From Erwinia sp. E_sp_B01_1 (lineage in GTDB: Bacteria > Pseudomonadota > Gammaproteobacteria > Enterobacterales > Enterobacteriaceae), in assembly GCF_036865545.1 (NCBI RefSeq), contig NZ_CP142208.1:2418001-2482000 (forward strand): 64,000 nucleotides of DNA, in the 5' to 3' direction. The notes below the pieces were generated by a model. That model saw only the letters and a program-made list of their open reading frames with translations. It was not told where the DNA came from and made no database searches. The position numbers were made by a program, and so were the translations under genes. Shown piece by piece: positions 1 through 9,272 of this stretch; positions within the stretch are counted from its first letter, which is position 1; each line of letters opens with the position of its first letter.

Positions 1-841
1 ATATCGTCATTTGATCGGTCGCGACCGGCAGTTCGAAAGCGAAAAGCGATCCCCTTATATGGGCATTGATCACCGGCTGCGAATTCAGGAAGGCTTCAGA
101 TACCGGTGCTATCAGTTCAGAAGCCTGAGCCACGGCCAGCGCGGCAGCAAAACCCGGCACCACAGCAGCCACCTTACGTTCAAGACCCGATGCCGCGAGC
201 GCGATATCCAGCGGCCCGTGGATTAGCCCACGGCGGGAGGTCACCACATGACTCCAGGCAACGAGCTTTTCCGCAGTGACCTCGGGTTCTCGCGCCAGGG
301 GATGGTCTTTTCTGACCACGCCCACAAAGCGATCTCTGAACAGAGCCTGAATCTTGACCTCCGGCCCCATTTCCCCCAGCACCCCGATCTCAAGGTCAAT
401 CTGCCCTTCACGCAGCGGAACGCTGCTCTTCTCAGGCTTGGGAGCAAAACGCAGAAGCACGTCCGGCGCGACAGCACAGGCGGCAGCAATCAGCGTGGCG
501 CCAAAAGTTTCCACAAAGCCATCGTTGGTTCGCAGCGTAAAAACGCGATTCAGGGAGGAGAGATCAAATTCGTCGACAGCGGGACGCAGTACGGAACGGG
601 CTTCGAAGACGGTGTTATGTGCCCGTTCACGAAGGGCTTCAGCTCCGGGCGTTAACACCATGCGGCGCCCTGCCCGCACCAGCAAAGGGTCGCCTGTCAC
701 CGTTCGTAGCCGACCCAAAGTCCGGCTCATGGCGGAGGCGCTTAACCCCAGACGACGGGCAGCCGCGGCCACGCTGGCCTCTGCCAGCAGGACATCAAGC
801 GCTATCAGTAAGTTCAGATCGGGATCGTTCATGGCAGCCAT
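1..841 (-). CDS. LysR-family transcriptional regulator (3' end beyond window)
   Basis: On the minus strand an uninterrupted frame runs from ATG at 841 off the left edge, giving about 280 residues. The first 60 or so residues form a LysR winged helix-turn-helix (NLLIALDVLLAEASVAAAA, then RRLGLSASAMSRTLGRLR), followed by the start of the co-inducer domain. An alternative ATG lies at 832. The start is 156 bp from a divergently transcribed SDR gene, the classic LysR/target arrangement, so it probably controls that gene; this is inference. The effector is unknown and the C-terminus is not visible. Confidence 0.9.
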   Translation of the reverse strand, partial: MAAMNDPDLNLLIALDVLLAEASVAAAARRLGLSASAMSRTLGRLRTVTGDPLLVRAGRRMVLTPGAEALRERAHNTVFEARSVLRPAVDEFDLSSLNRVFTLRTNDGFVETFGATLIAAACAVAPDVLLRFAPKPEKSSVPLREGQIDLEIGVLGEMGPEVKIQALFRDRFVGVVRKDHPLAREPEVTAEKLVAWSHVVTSRRGLIHGPLDIALAASGLERKVAAVVPGFAAALAVAQASELIAPVSEAFLNSQPVINAHIRGSLFAFELPVATDQMTI

Positions 842-997
842 ATTATCCCGCGCCCCTCAATGTGGGAAGGCGTTTGGTGCAGGTTATCAGTGCAGGCGTT
901 GCGTCTTCCGCCTTATCTCTGCCGGGGCTATATTTTCTTCACTGACACAGACTGAAGAGAAAACACTTTTTTCAGCTGAACTATGAGGAATGCATCC

Positions 998-1696
998 ATG
1001 TCCAGATTAGAACAAAAATCTGCCCTGCTGATTGGCGCTTCACGCGGTTTGGGCCTGGCGATGGTGGAAGAGTACCTTCATCGCGGCTGGAAAGTCACAG
1101 CCACTGGCCGCAGTAACTCAATTGATAAACTCCTGGCGCTGGCCGATATACACCCCGATCTCAGGGTGGAAACCGTCGATATTACCCTTCCAGAACAAGT
1201 GGCTGCGTTGCACCAGCGGCTTGGCGATCTGCGAGTGGACCTGCTTTTTATCAATGCTGGCGTTAAAAATAGCGACGGTGAAACCATTGCCGATGTATCC
1301 ACTGACGAATTTATCCGGGTGATGGTCACCAATTCCCTCAGCCCGCTGCGGGTGATTGAAGTGTTCAAGGATCGGGTGGTGGAGACCGGCACGATTGGCG
1401 TTATGTCTTCCGGTCAGGGAAGCCTGACGAATAATACCAATGGCAATTACGAAGTGTACCGGGGCAGTAAAGCCGCACTGAATATGTTTATGCGCAGTTT
1501 TGCGGCGCGGCACAGTGAAGATCCCCGTACGCTGTTGCTGATGGCTCCCGGTTGGGTTCGCACAGATATGGGGGGATCGCAGGCACGGCTGACTATCGCT
1601 GAAAGCATTCCGGCGTTAATAAATACCATGACGGAATATCAAGGACGTTCAGGCCTGCACTATCTGGACTATCAGGGGAAAGTGGTTCCCTGGTGA
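998..1696 (+). CDS. SDR-family oxidoreductase
   Basis: Short-chain dehydrogenase/reductase of 232 residues. It has a Rossmann nucleotide-binding motif near the N-terminus (GASRGLGL), an NAG-like strand (LLFINAGV) and the catalytic Tyr-x3-Lys in NYEVYRGSKAALN. A frame opens at 983, but GAGGAA at 985-990 lies at ribosome-binding distance from ATG 998, so I choose 998 (MSRLEQKSALL). It is divergent from the LysR gene, which is its likely regulator. The substrate cannot be told from sequence; SDRs of this size commonly reduce carbonyls with NAD(P)H. Confidence 0.87.
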   Translation: MSRLEQKSALLIGASRGLGLAMVEEYLHRGWKVTATGRSNSIDKLLALADIHPDLRVETVDITLPEQVAALHQRLGDLRVDLLFINAGVKNSDGETIADVSTDEFIRVMVTNSLSPLRVIEVFKDRVVETGTIGVMSSGQGSLTNNTNGNYEVYRGSKAALNMFMRSFAARHSEDPRTLLLMAPGWVRTDMGGSQARLTIAESIPALINTMTEYQGRSGLHYLDYQGKVVPW

Positions 1697-1790
1697 TCGG
1701 GGTTTTCAGTGTGCGAAATACCTTGAGGACGTGGTGTCCAGGTCATCAAGGCAGGCTGTGTGCGAATCGCCTCGGGGAAGCAGCGCCTGG

Positions 1791-1820
1791 AAAAAATGGC
1801 TCCGTTCAGGAGCCATTTTC
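1791..1820. terminator. Bidirectional hairpin terminator between the SDR gene and fhuE
   Basis: An 11-bp perfect stem (AAAATGGCTCC at 1793-1803 pairs with 1809-1819) with a 5-nt loop. On the minus strand it is followed by a T run, fitting a Rho-independent terminator for fhuE, which ends at 1828. The A/T-rich flanks could also terminate the SDR transcript from the other side. Confidence 0.75.
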
Positions 1821-1827
1821 AACATTA

Positions 1828-4065
1828 TCAGAACTTGTAGTTGGCGCTTACCGAGAAGTTACGCGGTTCACCGTACTGCGCGTAGATATTGTCTACGGTG
1901 GTGTCATATTTCTTATCAAACAGGTTATTCAGGTTGGCCTGCACGGAAAGTTGCTTTGTCACCTGATAGCGGCTGAACAGGTTAACCAGCGCATAACTGC
2001 CCTGCTCGGCATAACGCGTGCCCACGCCTTCCGGCCCGTCGATTTCATCCCAGACATGCGTCTGCCAGTTCACGCCGCCACCCAGGGTGAGATCCTGCAA
2101 CTGAGGCAGGCGGTAGCTGGTGAAAAGCTTTAACTGAGTGCGTGGCAGTTGAGGATTTACCGCGGTGCCATCGCGCTCTTCAGCGATGTAACGCGTGCCG
2201 CCAAAGGTCATCTGCCAGTTATCGGTAAGGGCGCCGTTGATTTCAAACTCCACGCCACGGCTAACCGTGCCATCTTTGCCCTCATAGGCGGTGTCCTGCG
2301 TCCCGGGGATAATCTGCCCCGTGCTCTGACCAACATTGTCCAGCTCGGCACGGAACACCGAAAGCGAGGTGGTCAGGCGGCTGTTAAACCAGTCTGATTT
2401 CACCCCGGCTTCGTAGTTTTTGCCTTCGACTGGCGACAGATAGGCACCATTGATGTCGCGGTAGGTCTGTGGCTGGAACACGTTGGTATAGCTGGCATAG
2501 GTTGACCAGTTTTCATTGATATCAAACACCACTCCGGCGTAAGGCGAGATGTTGTTTTTTTCCAACTCTTCGGTCAGCGTGTGCGTGCTCCAGCGGGTAT
2601 AGCGGGCACCCAGGATCAGGTGCAGCGGGTCAGCCAGCGAGAGGCGGGTGGCCAGGTAGCCCGACCTCTGACGGATGGTATCCTGCTGTGAAAGCGAACG
2701 TGGACCCCAGTCGGTTTCCGGGAAATCGCTGCTGAAATTGTTAAAGTTGCCAATGTCTTCCGTAGAAAGATTGGCAAAGGCGCTGTAATAGGTGTTTTCC
2801 TGTTTGGTGTAATTCACCCCCACCATCAGCTCATGCTGGCGTCCAAACAGCTCATAGGGGCCGCTGGCGTAAGTATCAACGGCGTTCACTTCACGTTTGC
2901 CGCTGTTATAGCCTGTTCCGCCCACGACCGGATAGCCGGCATAACGTGAAACACCAGCACCGGTGTTTTTATCGAAATAGCCGTCAATGTAGAGCTGCTT
3001 GCTGTTAATAAAGGTGACGTTATGCGTGGCGTTGAGATTAAGTTGCCAGCCATTGTCGAAACTTTGCTTCAGATTAGCAAAGAGCTTTGAACTCTCTTTG
3101 TCGTTGTAAGCCCAGTCTGGCGCAGTGTTGTAGCCACGGCGATAATCCGTTTTGCTGCCATCCAGATACCAGCGCGGTGCCCCACCCCAGGTTGGGCGAT
3201 TGGCATTGGTTTCCTGGAATTCGTATCCCACGGAGAGGGTGGTGGAATCGGTCAGATCGGCATCCACCGTGCCGTAAAAGAATTTCTTCTCTGCGCTGTA
3301 ACGCTCAACGTAGCTGTCATTGTCCTGATAACCGGCAACAACACGGCCACGCACGTTGCCTGATTCACTCAGCGGTGCGGAGAGGTCGGCCACATAGCGC
3401 TGTTTATTCCAGCTACCATAGGTTGCGGTGACATCGCCTTTGAACTCGCGGCTGTCAGCATGTTTGCGGATCATGTTTACCGAGGCTGAAGGATTGCCTG
3501 TACCGGTCATCAAGCCGGATGCGCCACGCACCACTTCAATACGCTCATAGAGCGCAGAGTCCGTCTGGGAATCGCCCAGGTTCCAGCGTGGCTCAAACAC
3601 GGTTGGAATACCATCGACCATATAGTTGTCGATCAGAAAACCCCGCGAGTAGTAGGTTTTGCGATCCAGATCGGCGGTCTCTTCCTGAATGGCGGTGGTG
3701 TTATACAGCACCTGCCCCAGCGACTGGAGCTGCTGGTCTTCCATACGCTGTTGGCTGATGATACTGACCGATTGCGGAATGTCGCGTGCAATCATCGTCA
3801 TTTTGGTACCGGCACTGGTCACCGGCACGCTGTAATCGGTGGCGGCCGTGTCAGATGCGCTGCCAGTGGTGGCATTAACCGTCAGCGTTTGTCCGGTACT
3901 GGTATTTGCCGCTTCGGGTGTGGGGGTTTCCGTTGCGGCTGAGGCATAAGGAACCTGCAAAGCCGCCGCAACCAGTGCGGCGACCAGAGTATAGCGGGGT
4001 GCAATGCTGGAGCCAGCTTCACTGATGAAGCGCTTTTCCCTGATACGGCTTGAAGCAAAAGACAT
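1828..4065 (-). CDS. fhuE: TonB-dependent ferric coprogen/rhodotorulate receptor FhuE
   Basis: Outer-membrane siderophore receptor of 745 residues. An N-terminal signal peptide ends near residue 44 (VPYASA). The plug domain carries FhuE-typical stretches (AGTKMTMIARDIPQS, IDNYMVDGIPT, ERIEVVRGASGLMTGTGNPS). A 22-strand barrel region ends in a terminal Phe (SANYKF). By recall the whole length aligns closely to E. coli FhuE, which takes up ferric coprogen, ferrioxamine B and rhodotorulic acid with TonB-ExbBD energy. It is monocistronic, with a Fur-box-like sequence upstream and a terminator immediately downstream. No siderophore biosynthesis or ABC permease gene is nearby, so it serves xenosiderophores and depends on fhuBCD elsewhere (inference). 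Confidence 0.93.
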   Translation of the reverse strand: MSFASSRIREKRFISEAGSSIAPRYTLVAALVAAALQVPYASAATETPTPEAANTSTGQTLTVNATTGSASDTAATDYSVPVTSAGTKMTMIARDIPQSVSIISQQRMEDQQLQSLGQVLYNTTAIQEETADLDRKTYYSRGFLIDNYMVDGIPTVFEPRWNLGDSQTDSALYERIEVVRGASGLMTGTGNPSASVNMIRKHADSREFKGDVTATYGSWNKQRYVADLSAPLSESGNVRGRVVAGYQDNDSYVERYSAEKKFFYGTVDADLTDSTTLSVGYEFQETNANRPTWGGAPRWYLDGSKTDYRRGYNTAPDWAYNDKESSKLFANLKQSFDNGWQLNLNATHNVTFINSKQLYIDGYFDKNTGAGVSRYAGYPVVGGTGYNSGKREVNAVDTYASGPYELFGRQHELMVGVNYTKQENTYYSAFANLSTEDIGNFNNFSSDFPETDWGPRSLSQQDTIRQRSGYLATRLSLADPLHLILGARYTRWSTHTLTEELEKNNISPYAGVVFDINENWSTYASYTNVFQPQTYRDINGAYLSPVEGKNYEAGVKSDWFNSRLTTSLSVFRAELDNVGQSTGQIIPGTQDTAYEGKDGTVSRGVEFEINGALTDNWQMTFGGTRYIAEERDGTAVNPQLPRTQLKLFTSYRLPQLQDLTLGGGVNWQTHVWDEIDGPEGVGTRYAEQGSYALVNLFSRYQVTKQLSVQANLNNLFDKKYDTTVDNIYAQYGEPRNFSVSANYKF

Positions 4066-4133
4066 CGTACTACCTCAGAATTTTCTCTTATTTATTATTT
4101 TGAGCGACGATGTAGCCACTGCCCCGCCTTTGC

Positions 4134-4160
4134 TCAAATGCGAATGAGAACTATAATTTT
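4134..4160 (-). promoter_or_regulatory. Fur-box-like site upstream of fhuE
   Basis: A run of imperfect NATWAT-type hexamers (AATGCG AATGAG AACTAT AATTTT) lies about 70-95 bp upstream of the fhuE start, where a Fur operator is expected for a siderophore receptor. The match to the 19-bp consensus is only partial, so this is a candidate by position and composition. Confidence 0.45.
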
Positions 4161-4546
4161 TTTTATTTAGTATGTAAAAGAATATTAGGGAACTTTTCAG
4201 AATTTTGTAAGACGCCGGGGGGATGTGTCTGTTGAAGCGTTTGAAAGCAGGCATTTCCGGGATTCATCAGGATGATAAAACCCGGTAACTTCATTAATTA
4301 CAGGGATAAATTGACAACGATACGCCGTTCTATCCTAGCTGCCTGCATACGGGCAAAAATGTCATTGATGTTATTCAGGGGGTTCAACCAGCCAGGGGGG
4401 CCAGTAAATTCGTACAACCGCCAGTACTGTCTTACAAGTCCTGGCGATATTGGAGAATAACCGGACTAACGATGATCCTGAATGCTCTCCGCTACGCTGG
4501 CCAGCATCTGATTGACCGGGTTACTGCCAGATCCCCATCCTGAAAC
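4161..4546. other. Intergenic stretch between fhuE and the VF530-type gene
   Basis: Beyond the Fur-like site I see no convincing gene, repeat or RNA. A 62-codon frame at 4272-4460 has no spaced ribosome-binding site and no recognisable protein. Confidence 0.6.
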
Positions 4547-4831
4547 TTATTCTTTCTTTTTCCAGTTAGCCCAGGGGCTGTCGGCGGGCAGCTCTGGTTC
4601 AGGGGCTGCTGGTTCATCCAGCGAGGCAATATAGAACTCTTCCACTTCTTTGCGCGCCCACGGCGTGCGGCGCAAAAACTTCAGGCTGGATTTGATGCTT
4701 GGATCGCTCTTGAAGCAGTTGATATTGATGCGTGCAGCCATCTCTGCCCACCCATAGCGAGCCACCAGCGCATTCAGCAGGGCTTCAAGCGTCAGGCCGT
4801 GCAGGGGATCTTTCGGTGAATGAGGTGTCAT
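4547..4831 (-). CDS. VF530-type DNA-binding protein (DUF2132)
   Basis: Small basic protein of 94 residues. It matches the VF530/DUF2132 family through [35 protein letters not shown] and [12 protein letters not shown]. The family member from Vibrio fischeri has a solved structure and is described as DNA-binding; its physiological role is unknown. The last 20 residues are an acidic/Pro-rich tail with lysines at the end (WANWKKKE), beyond the usual domain. The gene lies downstream of ahr on the same strand but is separated from it by a terminator and a long stem-loop, so it is probably transcribed independently. Confidence 0.85.
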   Translation of the reverse strand: MTPHSPKDPLHGLTLEALLNALVARYGWAEMAARININCFKSDPSIKSSLKFLRRTPWARKEVEEFYIASLDEPAAPEPELPADSPWANWKKKE

Positions 4832-4845
4832 AGTGCATCCTGTTA

Positions 4846-4904
4846 ACAGGGAGAAATTGCCGACACCATACTGAATGGTGCCCGTCAGTGCAATTCTCCC
4901 CTGT
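4846..4904 (-). other. Long imperfect stem-loop in the leader of the VF530-type gene
   Basis: Two 14-nt imperfectly complementary arms (4846-4860 and 4890-4904) enclose an inner hairpin CACCAT/ATGGTG. It sits directly before the ribosome-binding region (AGGATG) of the gene starting at 4831. There is no T run, so it looks more like a structured leader or a repeat-derived hairpin than a terminator. Confidence 0.4.
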
Positions 4905-4910
4905 TTCTGA

Positions 4911-4935
4911 CAAAAAAAACAGCGCCTGTGCGCTG
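4911..4935 (-). terminator. Rho-independent terminator of ahr
   Basis: Read on the minus strand, CAGCGC-loop-GCGCTG (4935-4920) is followed by eight consecutive T (4919-4912). It lies 30 bp after the ahr stop. This is a textbook intrinsic terminator. Confidence 0.85.
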
Positions 4936-4964
4936 GTTTAAACCGGTTTGAAGACCTTAAAGGA

Positions 4965-5981
4965 TCAGAAATCGGCTTTCAGTACCACACGGAAGTTAGC
5001 TTTACCGGCACGGACGTGGTCCAGCGCTTCGTTGATTTTCGACATCGGGAAGAATTCAACGGTGGGGGCGATATTGGCGCGGGAAGCCAGTTTCAGCAGC
5101 GAACGTAGCTGGCCCGGCGATCCTGTAGAGGAACCCGTCAACGCCTTGTCGCCCATGATCAAATCAAACGCGCCGACCTGGAAGGGTTTCATCACTGCGC
5201 CTACGGTGTGGAATTTCCCTTTTGGTGCCAGTGCGGCAAAGTAAGGTTTCCAGTCAAGATCTACCGCTACGGTGCTGATGATCAGATCAAAACGCCCTGC
5301 CTGCGCCTTCAGTGCCTGAGGATCGCGGCTGTTGATCACCTCATCAGCCCCCATATCCAGAATCGACTGCTTTTTGTCCGGCGTGGAACTGAAAGCCACA
5401 ACTTCCGCCCCCATTGCACGCAGGATTTTAATCGCAATGTGTCCCAGACCACCGATACCGATCACGCCCACACGGCTGGTTGCCGTAATATTGCTCATCA
5501 GCAGCGGTTTGAAGACGGTAATGCCGCCACACAGTAAAGGACCGGCACTTGCCAGATCCAGCTTCTCCGGAAGCGGGATCACCCACTGCCAGTCTGCACG
5601 CAGTTTCTCAGCAAAGCCGCCGTGGTTCAGAATGGTTGGCGTGGTGCCCTTTTCACAGTTGACCTGCTCGCCGTTGATACAGGCATCGCAGTGCTGACAG
5701 CTTTTGGCCGTCCAGCCGATCCCCACGCGCTGGCCCACTTTCAATCCTTTGGATTGCGCAGACTCACCCAGTGCAGAAACACGTCCAATCACTTCATGGC
5801 CGGCAATGGTAGGGAATCGGGAGATGCCCCACTCGTTGTCGATCATTGAGAGGTCAGAATGGCAGACTCCACAGTATTCAACCTCGACTTCCACTTCTTC
5901 TGTACTCAGTTCACCCGGATCGTACTCGTACAGTTCAAGCGCCTGACCGGCTTTCATCGCTGCGTAACTTTTAATTTTCAC
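4965..5981 (-). CDS. ahr: Zinc-dependent NADPH aldehyde reductase/alcohol dehydrogenase Ahr
   Basis: Medium-chain dehydrogenase of 338 residues, by recall very close to E. coli Ahr (YjgB), which reduces a broad range of aldehydes with NADPH. Catalytic zinc ligands appear in [11 protein letters not shown] and AGHEVIGR. The structural zinc lobe is [15 protein letters not shown]. The Rossmann motif is [14 protein letters not shown]. Length and C-terminus (FRVVLKADF) match the family. It is probably cytosolic and involved in aldehyde detoxification. It has its own terminator and no operon partner. Confidence 0.92.
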   Translation of the reverse strand: MKIKSYAAMKAGQALELYEYDPGELSTEEVEVEVEYCGVCHSDLSMIDNEWGISRFPTIAGHEVIGRVSALGESAQSKGLKVGQRVGIGWTAKSCQHCDACINGEQVNCEKGTTPTILNHGGFAEKLRADWQWVIPLPEKLDLASAGPLLCGGITVFKPLLMSNITATSRVGVIGIGGLGHIAIKILRAMGAEVVAFSSTPDKKQSILDMGADEVINSRDPQALKAQAGRFDLIISTVAVDLDWKPYFAALAPKGKFHTVGAVMKPFQVGAFDLIMGDKALTGSSTGSPGQLRSLLKLASRANIAPTVEFFPMSKINEALDHVRAGKANFRVVLKADF

Positions 5982-6142
5982 TCTTCACCTCGGATTGGGA
6001 AATACCCTGAGAAGTTTAGCAAAGCCCAAATAGTCGCAATGCACCGAAACGAGGCATCCTTGCTGCTTCGTTTGTATCTGCATGTAAATAGTGCTGGTTT
6101 TTCAGTCACTACTGGCGATTAAGCCACCATCCGCCTCTCAAT

Positions 6143-7462
6143 TTAATCCGTCAATTTATTTGTCACGTTACCTATAGCCTCCACAACCTGAGCAGAATTG
6201 GCCTGGATATCGACAATCACATCCCCGGCTTCGCGCACGAGATGCACGCCCTCATCAGCGCGGATCAGGTTTGCGGTGATATTTTTCTGGGCCAGACTGG
6301 CAAGTTCATGATTGCGGTCGACAACACCACTGATCTCCTGGCTGGCGGTATGAATATTGGCAGCAAGGCTGCGGACCTCGTTAGCCACCACCGCAAAGCT
6401 GCGGCCATGCGTGCCTGCCCGGGCAGCTTCAATAGCCGCGTTCAGCGCCAGCAGGTTAGTCTGGCTGGCAATGGAGCGGATGGTTTCAACAATCACGCCG
6501 ATCTGTGCGGATTGAGAACTCAGGCCATTAATATCGTTAGAGACTTTCCGCAGCTCCCCGGCGATCTCATTCATTTTCCTGACGCTGTTTTCAATAACGT
6601 TGACGCCCACACGCGTGTTTTCGCTGGTCTCCAGCGCGGCCTGATAAGCATGCTCAGCCGCTTCACGATCCTGTTGATTCTTCAGCACCTGGGGAGAGAC
6701 GTCGGTGGCAAACTTCACCACTTCATACAGTTGATCGTTTTCATCAAAGACCGGGTTATAAGTAGCACGCAGCCAGATCGTTTTGCCCTGCCGGTTCACG
6801 CGGGCGAACTGGCCGGAAACAAAGTCACCCCGACGCAGCTTTTTCCAGAATTCAGCGTACTCTTTGCTGTTTCGGACTTCAGGAGGACAAAACATGCCGT
6901 GATGTTTGCCCACCACCTCAGCCGCCTGATAGCCCATGGTTTTCAAAAAATTGTCGTTAGCACGAAGCACCTGACCGGTAAGGTTAAATGCAATTACCGC
7001 CATTGAACGATTAATGGCATTCGTCATCGCCCGCTGCTCCTGCGCATCCAGGATATGGTCGGTGATATCGGTGGCAAGCTTGACGATTTTGATCACTCTG
7101 CCATGACGATCCTGTACCGGGACATAATTCGCCTCCAGCCACAAGGGGCGGTTATTTTTCGCCACTCGCAGAAATTTATTGCTGAAGCTTTCTCCCCGGC
7201 CTAATCGCTGCCAGAAATGGCTGTATTCAGGTGAACTGACCAGTGCAGGCGTGCAGAACAGGCTGTGATGCTGGCCAATGACTTCGTGAAATTCGTAGCC
7301 CATTTTCTCCAGGAATAGCGAATTAGCCCCCAGAATTAATCCTTCCGGTGTAAATTCAATCATGGCGATGGCGTCATTTAGCGAGCTAAGCGTTGCCTGC
7401 GAATGCCGTGAAGCGCTGTGAAAAACTCGCGATAAAACCCCTGATTTAATCGTGCTGATCAT
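6143..7462 (-). CDS. Soluble PAS-PAS methyl-accepting chemotaxis protein, BdlA-like
   Basis: 439 residues with no transmembrane segment. PAS domain 1 spans about 25-140 ([17 protein letters not shown]...), PAS domain 2 about 145-265 ([19 protein letters not shown]...), both followed by PAC-type sequence ([18 protein letters not shown]). A methyl-accepting signalling domain follows, with the conserved hairpin tip [17 protein letters not shown] near 330-350. The order matches Pseudomonas BdlA, a cytosolic sensor linked to biofilm dispersal. The protein stops soon after the tip, so the adaptation bundle is short and has no CheR-docking pentapeptide. It lies alone between ahr and srfABC. PAS ligand (haem, FAD or none) is not evident from sequence. 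Confidence 0.88.
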   Translation of the reverse strand: MISTIKSGVLSRVFHSASRHSQATLSSLNDAIAMIEFTPEGLILGANSLFLEKMGYEFHEVIGQHHSLFCTPALVSSPEYSHFWQRLGRGESFSNKFLRVAKNNRPLWLEANYVPVQDRHGRVIKIVKLATDITDHILDAQEQRAMTNAINRSMAVIAFNLTGQVLRANDNFLKTMGYQAAEVVGKHHGMFCPPEVRNSKEYAEFWKKLRRGDFVSGQFARVNRQGKTIWLRATYNPVFDENDQLYEVVKFATDVSPQVLKNQQDREAAEHAYQAALETSENTRVGVNVIENSVRKMNEIAGELRKVSNDINGLSSQSAQIGVIVETIRSIASQTNLLALNAAIEAARAGTHGRSFAVVANEVRSLAANIHTASQEISGVVDRNHELASLAQKNITANLIRADEGVHLVREAGDVIVDIQANSAQVVEAIGNVTNKLTD

Positions 7463-7817
7463 GTTGTAACCTTATTGTCATATTTTTGGTATTCGTCACA
7501 AATACACTATCGGCAAATAAGGCATTTATTTAAGTTGTATTTAATAGCTATGTTTAATTTTTGTCCGGTAAATTTTATTACCTTTCTGACGACCACGGAT
7601 AGCTCAGAGGTTCCCCCACGCCGGGAGGAAGTTCCCCAGCTAAACCCAGTGATTTTGATGGGATGCGTGGCCCGTAGACATTCTGCAATCTCATTGCGAA
7701 AGTAATCACCTCTTTACCCCCTTATTTCCGCCTTTGCTTTAAGTCAAATTCCACTACAGTATCGGCAACACTGGAGAATAATTTATTTTCCGCTTCTGAC
7801 AAAAAGGTCCTTTTTGC
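7463..7817. other. Intergenic region between the chemoreceptor gene and srfA
   Basis: It must hold the divergent promoters of both genes. A weak sigma-70-like pair (TTGCTT at 7734-7739, CAGTAT at 7757-7762, spacing 17) could serve srfABC. A 76-codon frame at 7475-7705 has no family resemblance and no clear ribosome-binding site, so I do not call it. No RNA element was recognised. Confidence 0.45.
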
Positions 7818-9272
7818 GTGGCAAAATCATTCTTACGCAGCGGAAGTCTGGATGCGGTTCTGCCTCTCGGCGAGAACGGTCAGCCCGTTTATCTTTCCGC
7901 TTTGCAACTGCGCGAAACGCTGCGCCTCAGAAAGCAGCCGCAGATTGCAGACTGTCTGGCCATTCCTCAGTCCAATGATGCCGGAGACCGTCTGGACTGG
8001 TATTCCCCGGTTTCAGGCAAAGTCACCTCCTGGGCTGCTGCCAGTGACAGCGCCCGCACGCACGCGCTTAATCAGCTGATTGCCTGCCAGCAGGCGGTGG
8101 CCGACATGTGCCAGAAGGCGCAATACGCTGAAAAAACCAGCCAGAAACTTTTTGGTGCCCTGCTGGCCAAAGCCATACAGTTCCCCGATCAGAATTTTGT
8201 TTATCTGGTCGGCGGCAAGCCGGTCCTGACGTTCTGGGGGTTTGTCAGCCTTGAGAAAAAATCCCGTCTGGATGCGCTGGACTGCCTGCGTGCCGCCGAA
8301 GATGACGAGCCGCCATTAAACCTTTCTAAACTTTCTGCCCCGATAGTGCCTGAAGTTGCCGCCCTGCCGGTTGCCCCAGTCGTTATTCCGGCCGTTATTG
8401 CGGCCCCGGTTGTGGAACCTGTCGCAGCCGCCGCGGAACCAGTTGCTGAGCCACAGAGTCTGGAGCAAAAGCCCGCGCCTAAACATGCCCTGATCCGCTA
8501 CGGCTGGATGTTACCTGCCGCCGCCCTGCTGATCGCCTTTGGCGTGCAGATCAAAGGCTGTGTCTCACAGCCGGAACCGGCTAAAACGCAGGCGGCGTCC
8601 GAAGCGAAAGCCCCTCAGCCTGCGGTGGACGATCAGAGCAAGGCTGAGGCCGCTAAGACCCCGGCTAAACCAGAAACGCCAACGGCCACAGCCGTTATTC
8701 CGGCTCCGGCACAGCCCGAAGCCGTGGCCGAAAACGCCAAATCTGCTCCGGTACAACCTCAGCCAGCGGCTGTAACTGCACAACCTGGCCCGGCAGATCT
8801 GCCGGTCGATGCGGCCAGCGTGCCGGCCACGGCAGTAGCGACTGAAGCAGCCCCGGAACAACCCGCTGTTGATGTTCCTCCTGCGGCTAAAGACGATCTG
8901 GTGATGCCTGCGGATGCCGTCAAACTGGGGTCAACCAAATTCCTGAACGGCAACTGGCGCGTGATTGTGGGCGGCAAGAACCCGCTTACCGGCAAGCCAC
9001 CCGTGTTGCGTTATCAGATTAAAAATGGCAAAGGCGTGGCTAAAATTGTTCAGGGCGGCGGCATCAGCTGTCGCGTGGATGTCTATGCCGGGCTGATGAG
9101 TTCGGGCAATCTGGTGATCAACAGCCGTACCAAATCCCGGTGCAGCGACGGTTCCCGCTATCAGATGCCTGAACTGGTGTGTAAACAAGGCGCCACTGGC
9201 GCAGCAGAGTGTAGTGGCCAGTATGATGCCAGTACGGTGTTACCGATGACGATGAAGCGCGAGAGTAAATGA
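7818..9272 (+). CDS. srfA: SrfA-family protein (membrane-anchored, first gene of srfABC)
   Basis: 484 residues from a GTG start with AAAAAGG upstream. The N-terminal domain spans about 1-150. An Ala/Pro/Val-rich linker follows at 167-220. One hydrophobic segment lies near 228-246 (GWMLPAAALLIAFGV), then a second long Ala/Pro/Gln linker, and a C-terminal domain (about 370-484) with Cys residues (ISCRV, SRCSDG, LVCKQG, AECSG). The layout suggests a single-pass protein with a cytosolic head and a periplasmic Cys-containing domain. It overlaps srfB by ATGA. Named for the Salmonella SsrB-regulated factors; biochemical function is not established. Identification rests on gene order with srfB and srfC and overall architecture. 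Confidence 0.8.
   Translation: MAKSFLRSGSLDAVLPLGENGQPVYLSALQLRETLRLRKQPQIADCLAIPQSNDAGDRLDWYSPVSGKVTSWAAASDSARTHALNQLIACQQAVADMCQKAQYAEKTSQKLFGALLAKAIQFPDQNFVYLVGGKPVLTFWGFVSLEKKSRLDALDCLRAAEDDEPPLNLSKLSAPIVPEVAALPVAPVVIPAVIAAPVVEPVAAAAEPVAEPQSLEQKPAPKHALIRYGWMLPAAALLIAFGVQIKGCVSQPEPAKTQAASEAKAPQPAVDDQSKAEAAKTPAKPETPTATAVIPAPAQPEAVAENAKSAPVQPQPAAVTAQPGPADLPVDAASVPATAVATEAAPEQPAVDVPPAAKDDLVMPADAVKLGSTKFLNGNWRVIVGGKNPLTGKPPVLRYQIKNGKGVAKIVQGGGISCRVDVYAGLMSSGNLVINSRTKSRCSDGSRYQMPELVCKQGATGAAECSGQYDASTVLPMTMKRESK

Noticed and set aside
4272-4460. 62-codon plus-strand frame in the fhuE upstream gap
   Set aside because: No spaced ribosome-binding site and no recognisable sequence.
7475-7705. 76-codon frame before srfA
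   Set aside because: No family match, no ribosome-binding site; it overlaps the promoter region of the chemoreceptor gene.
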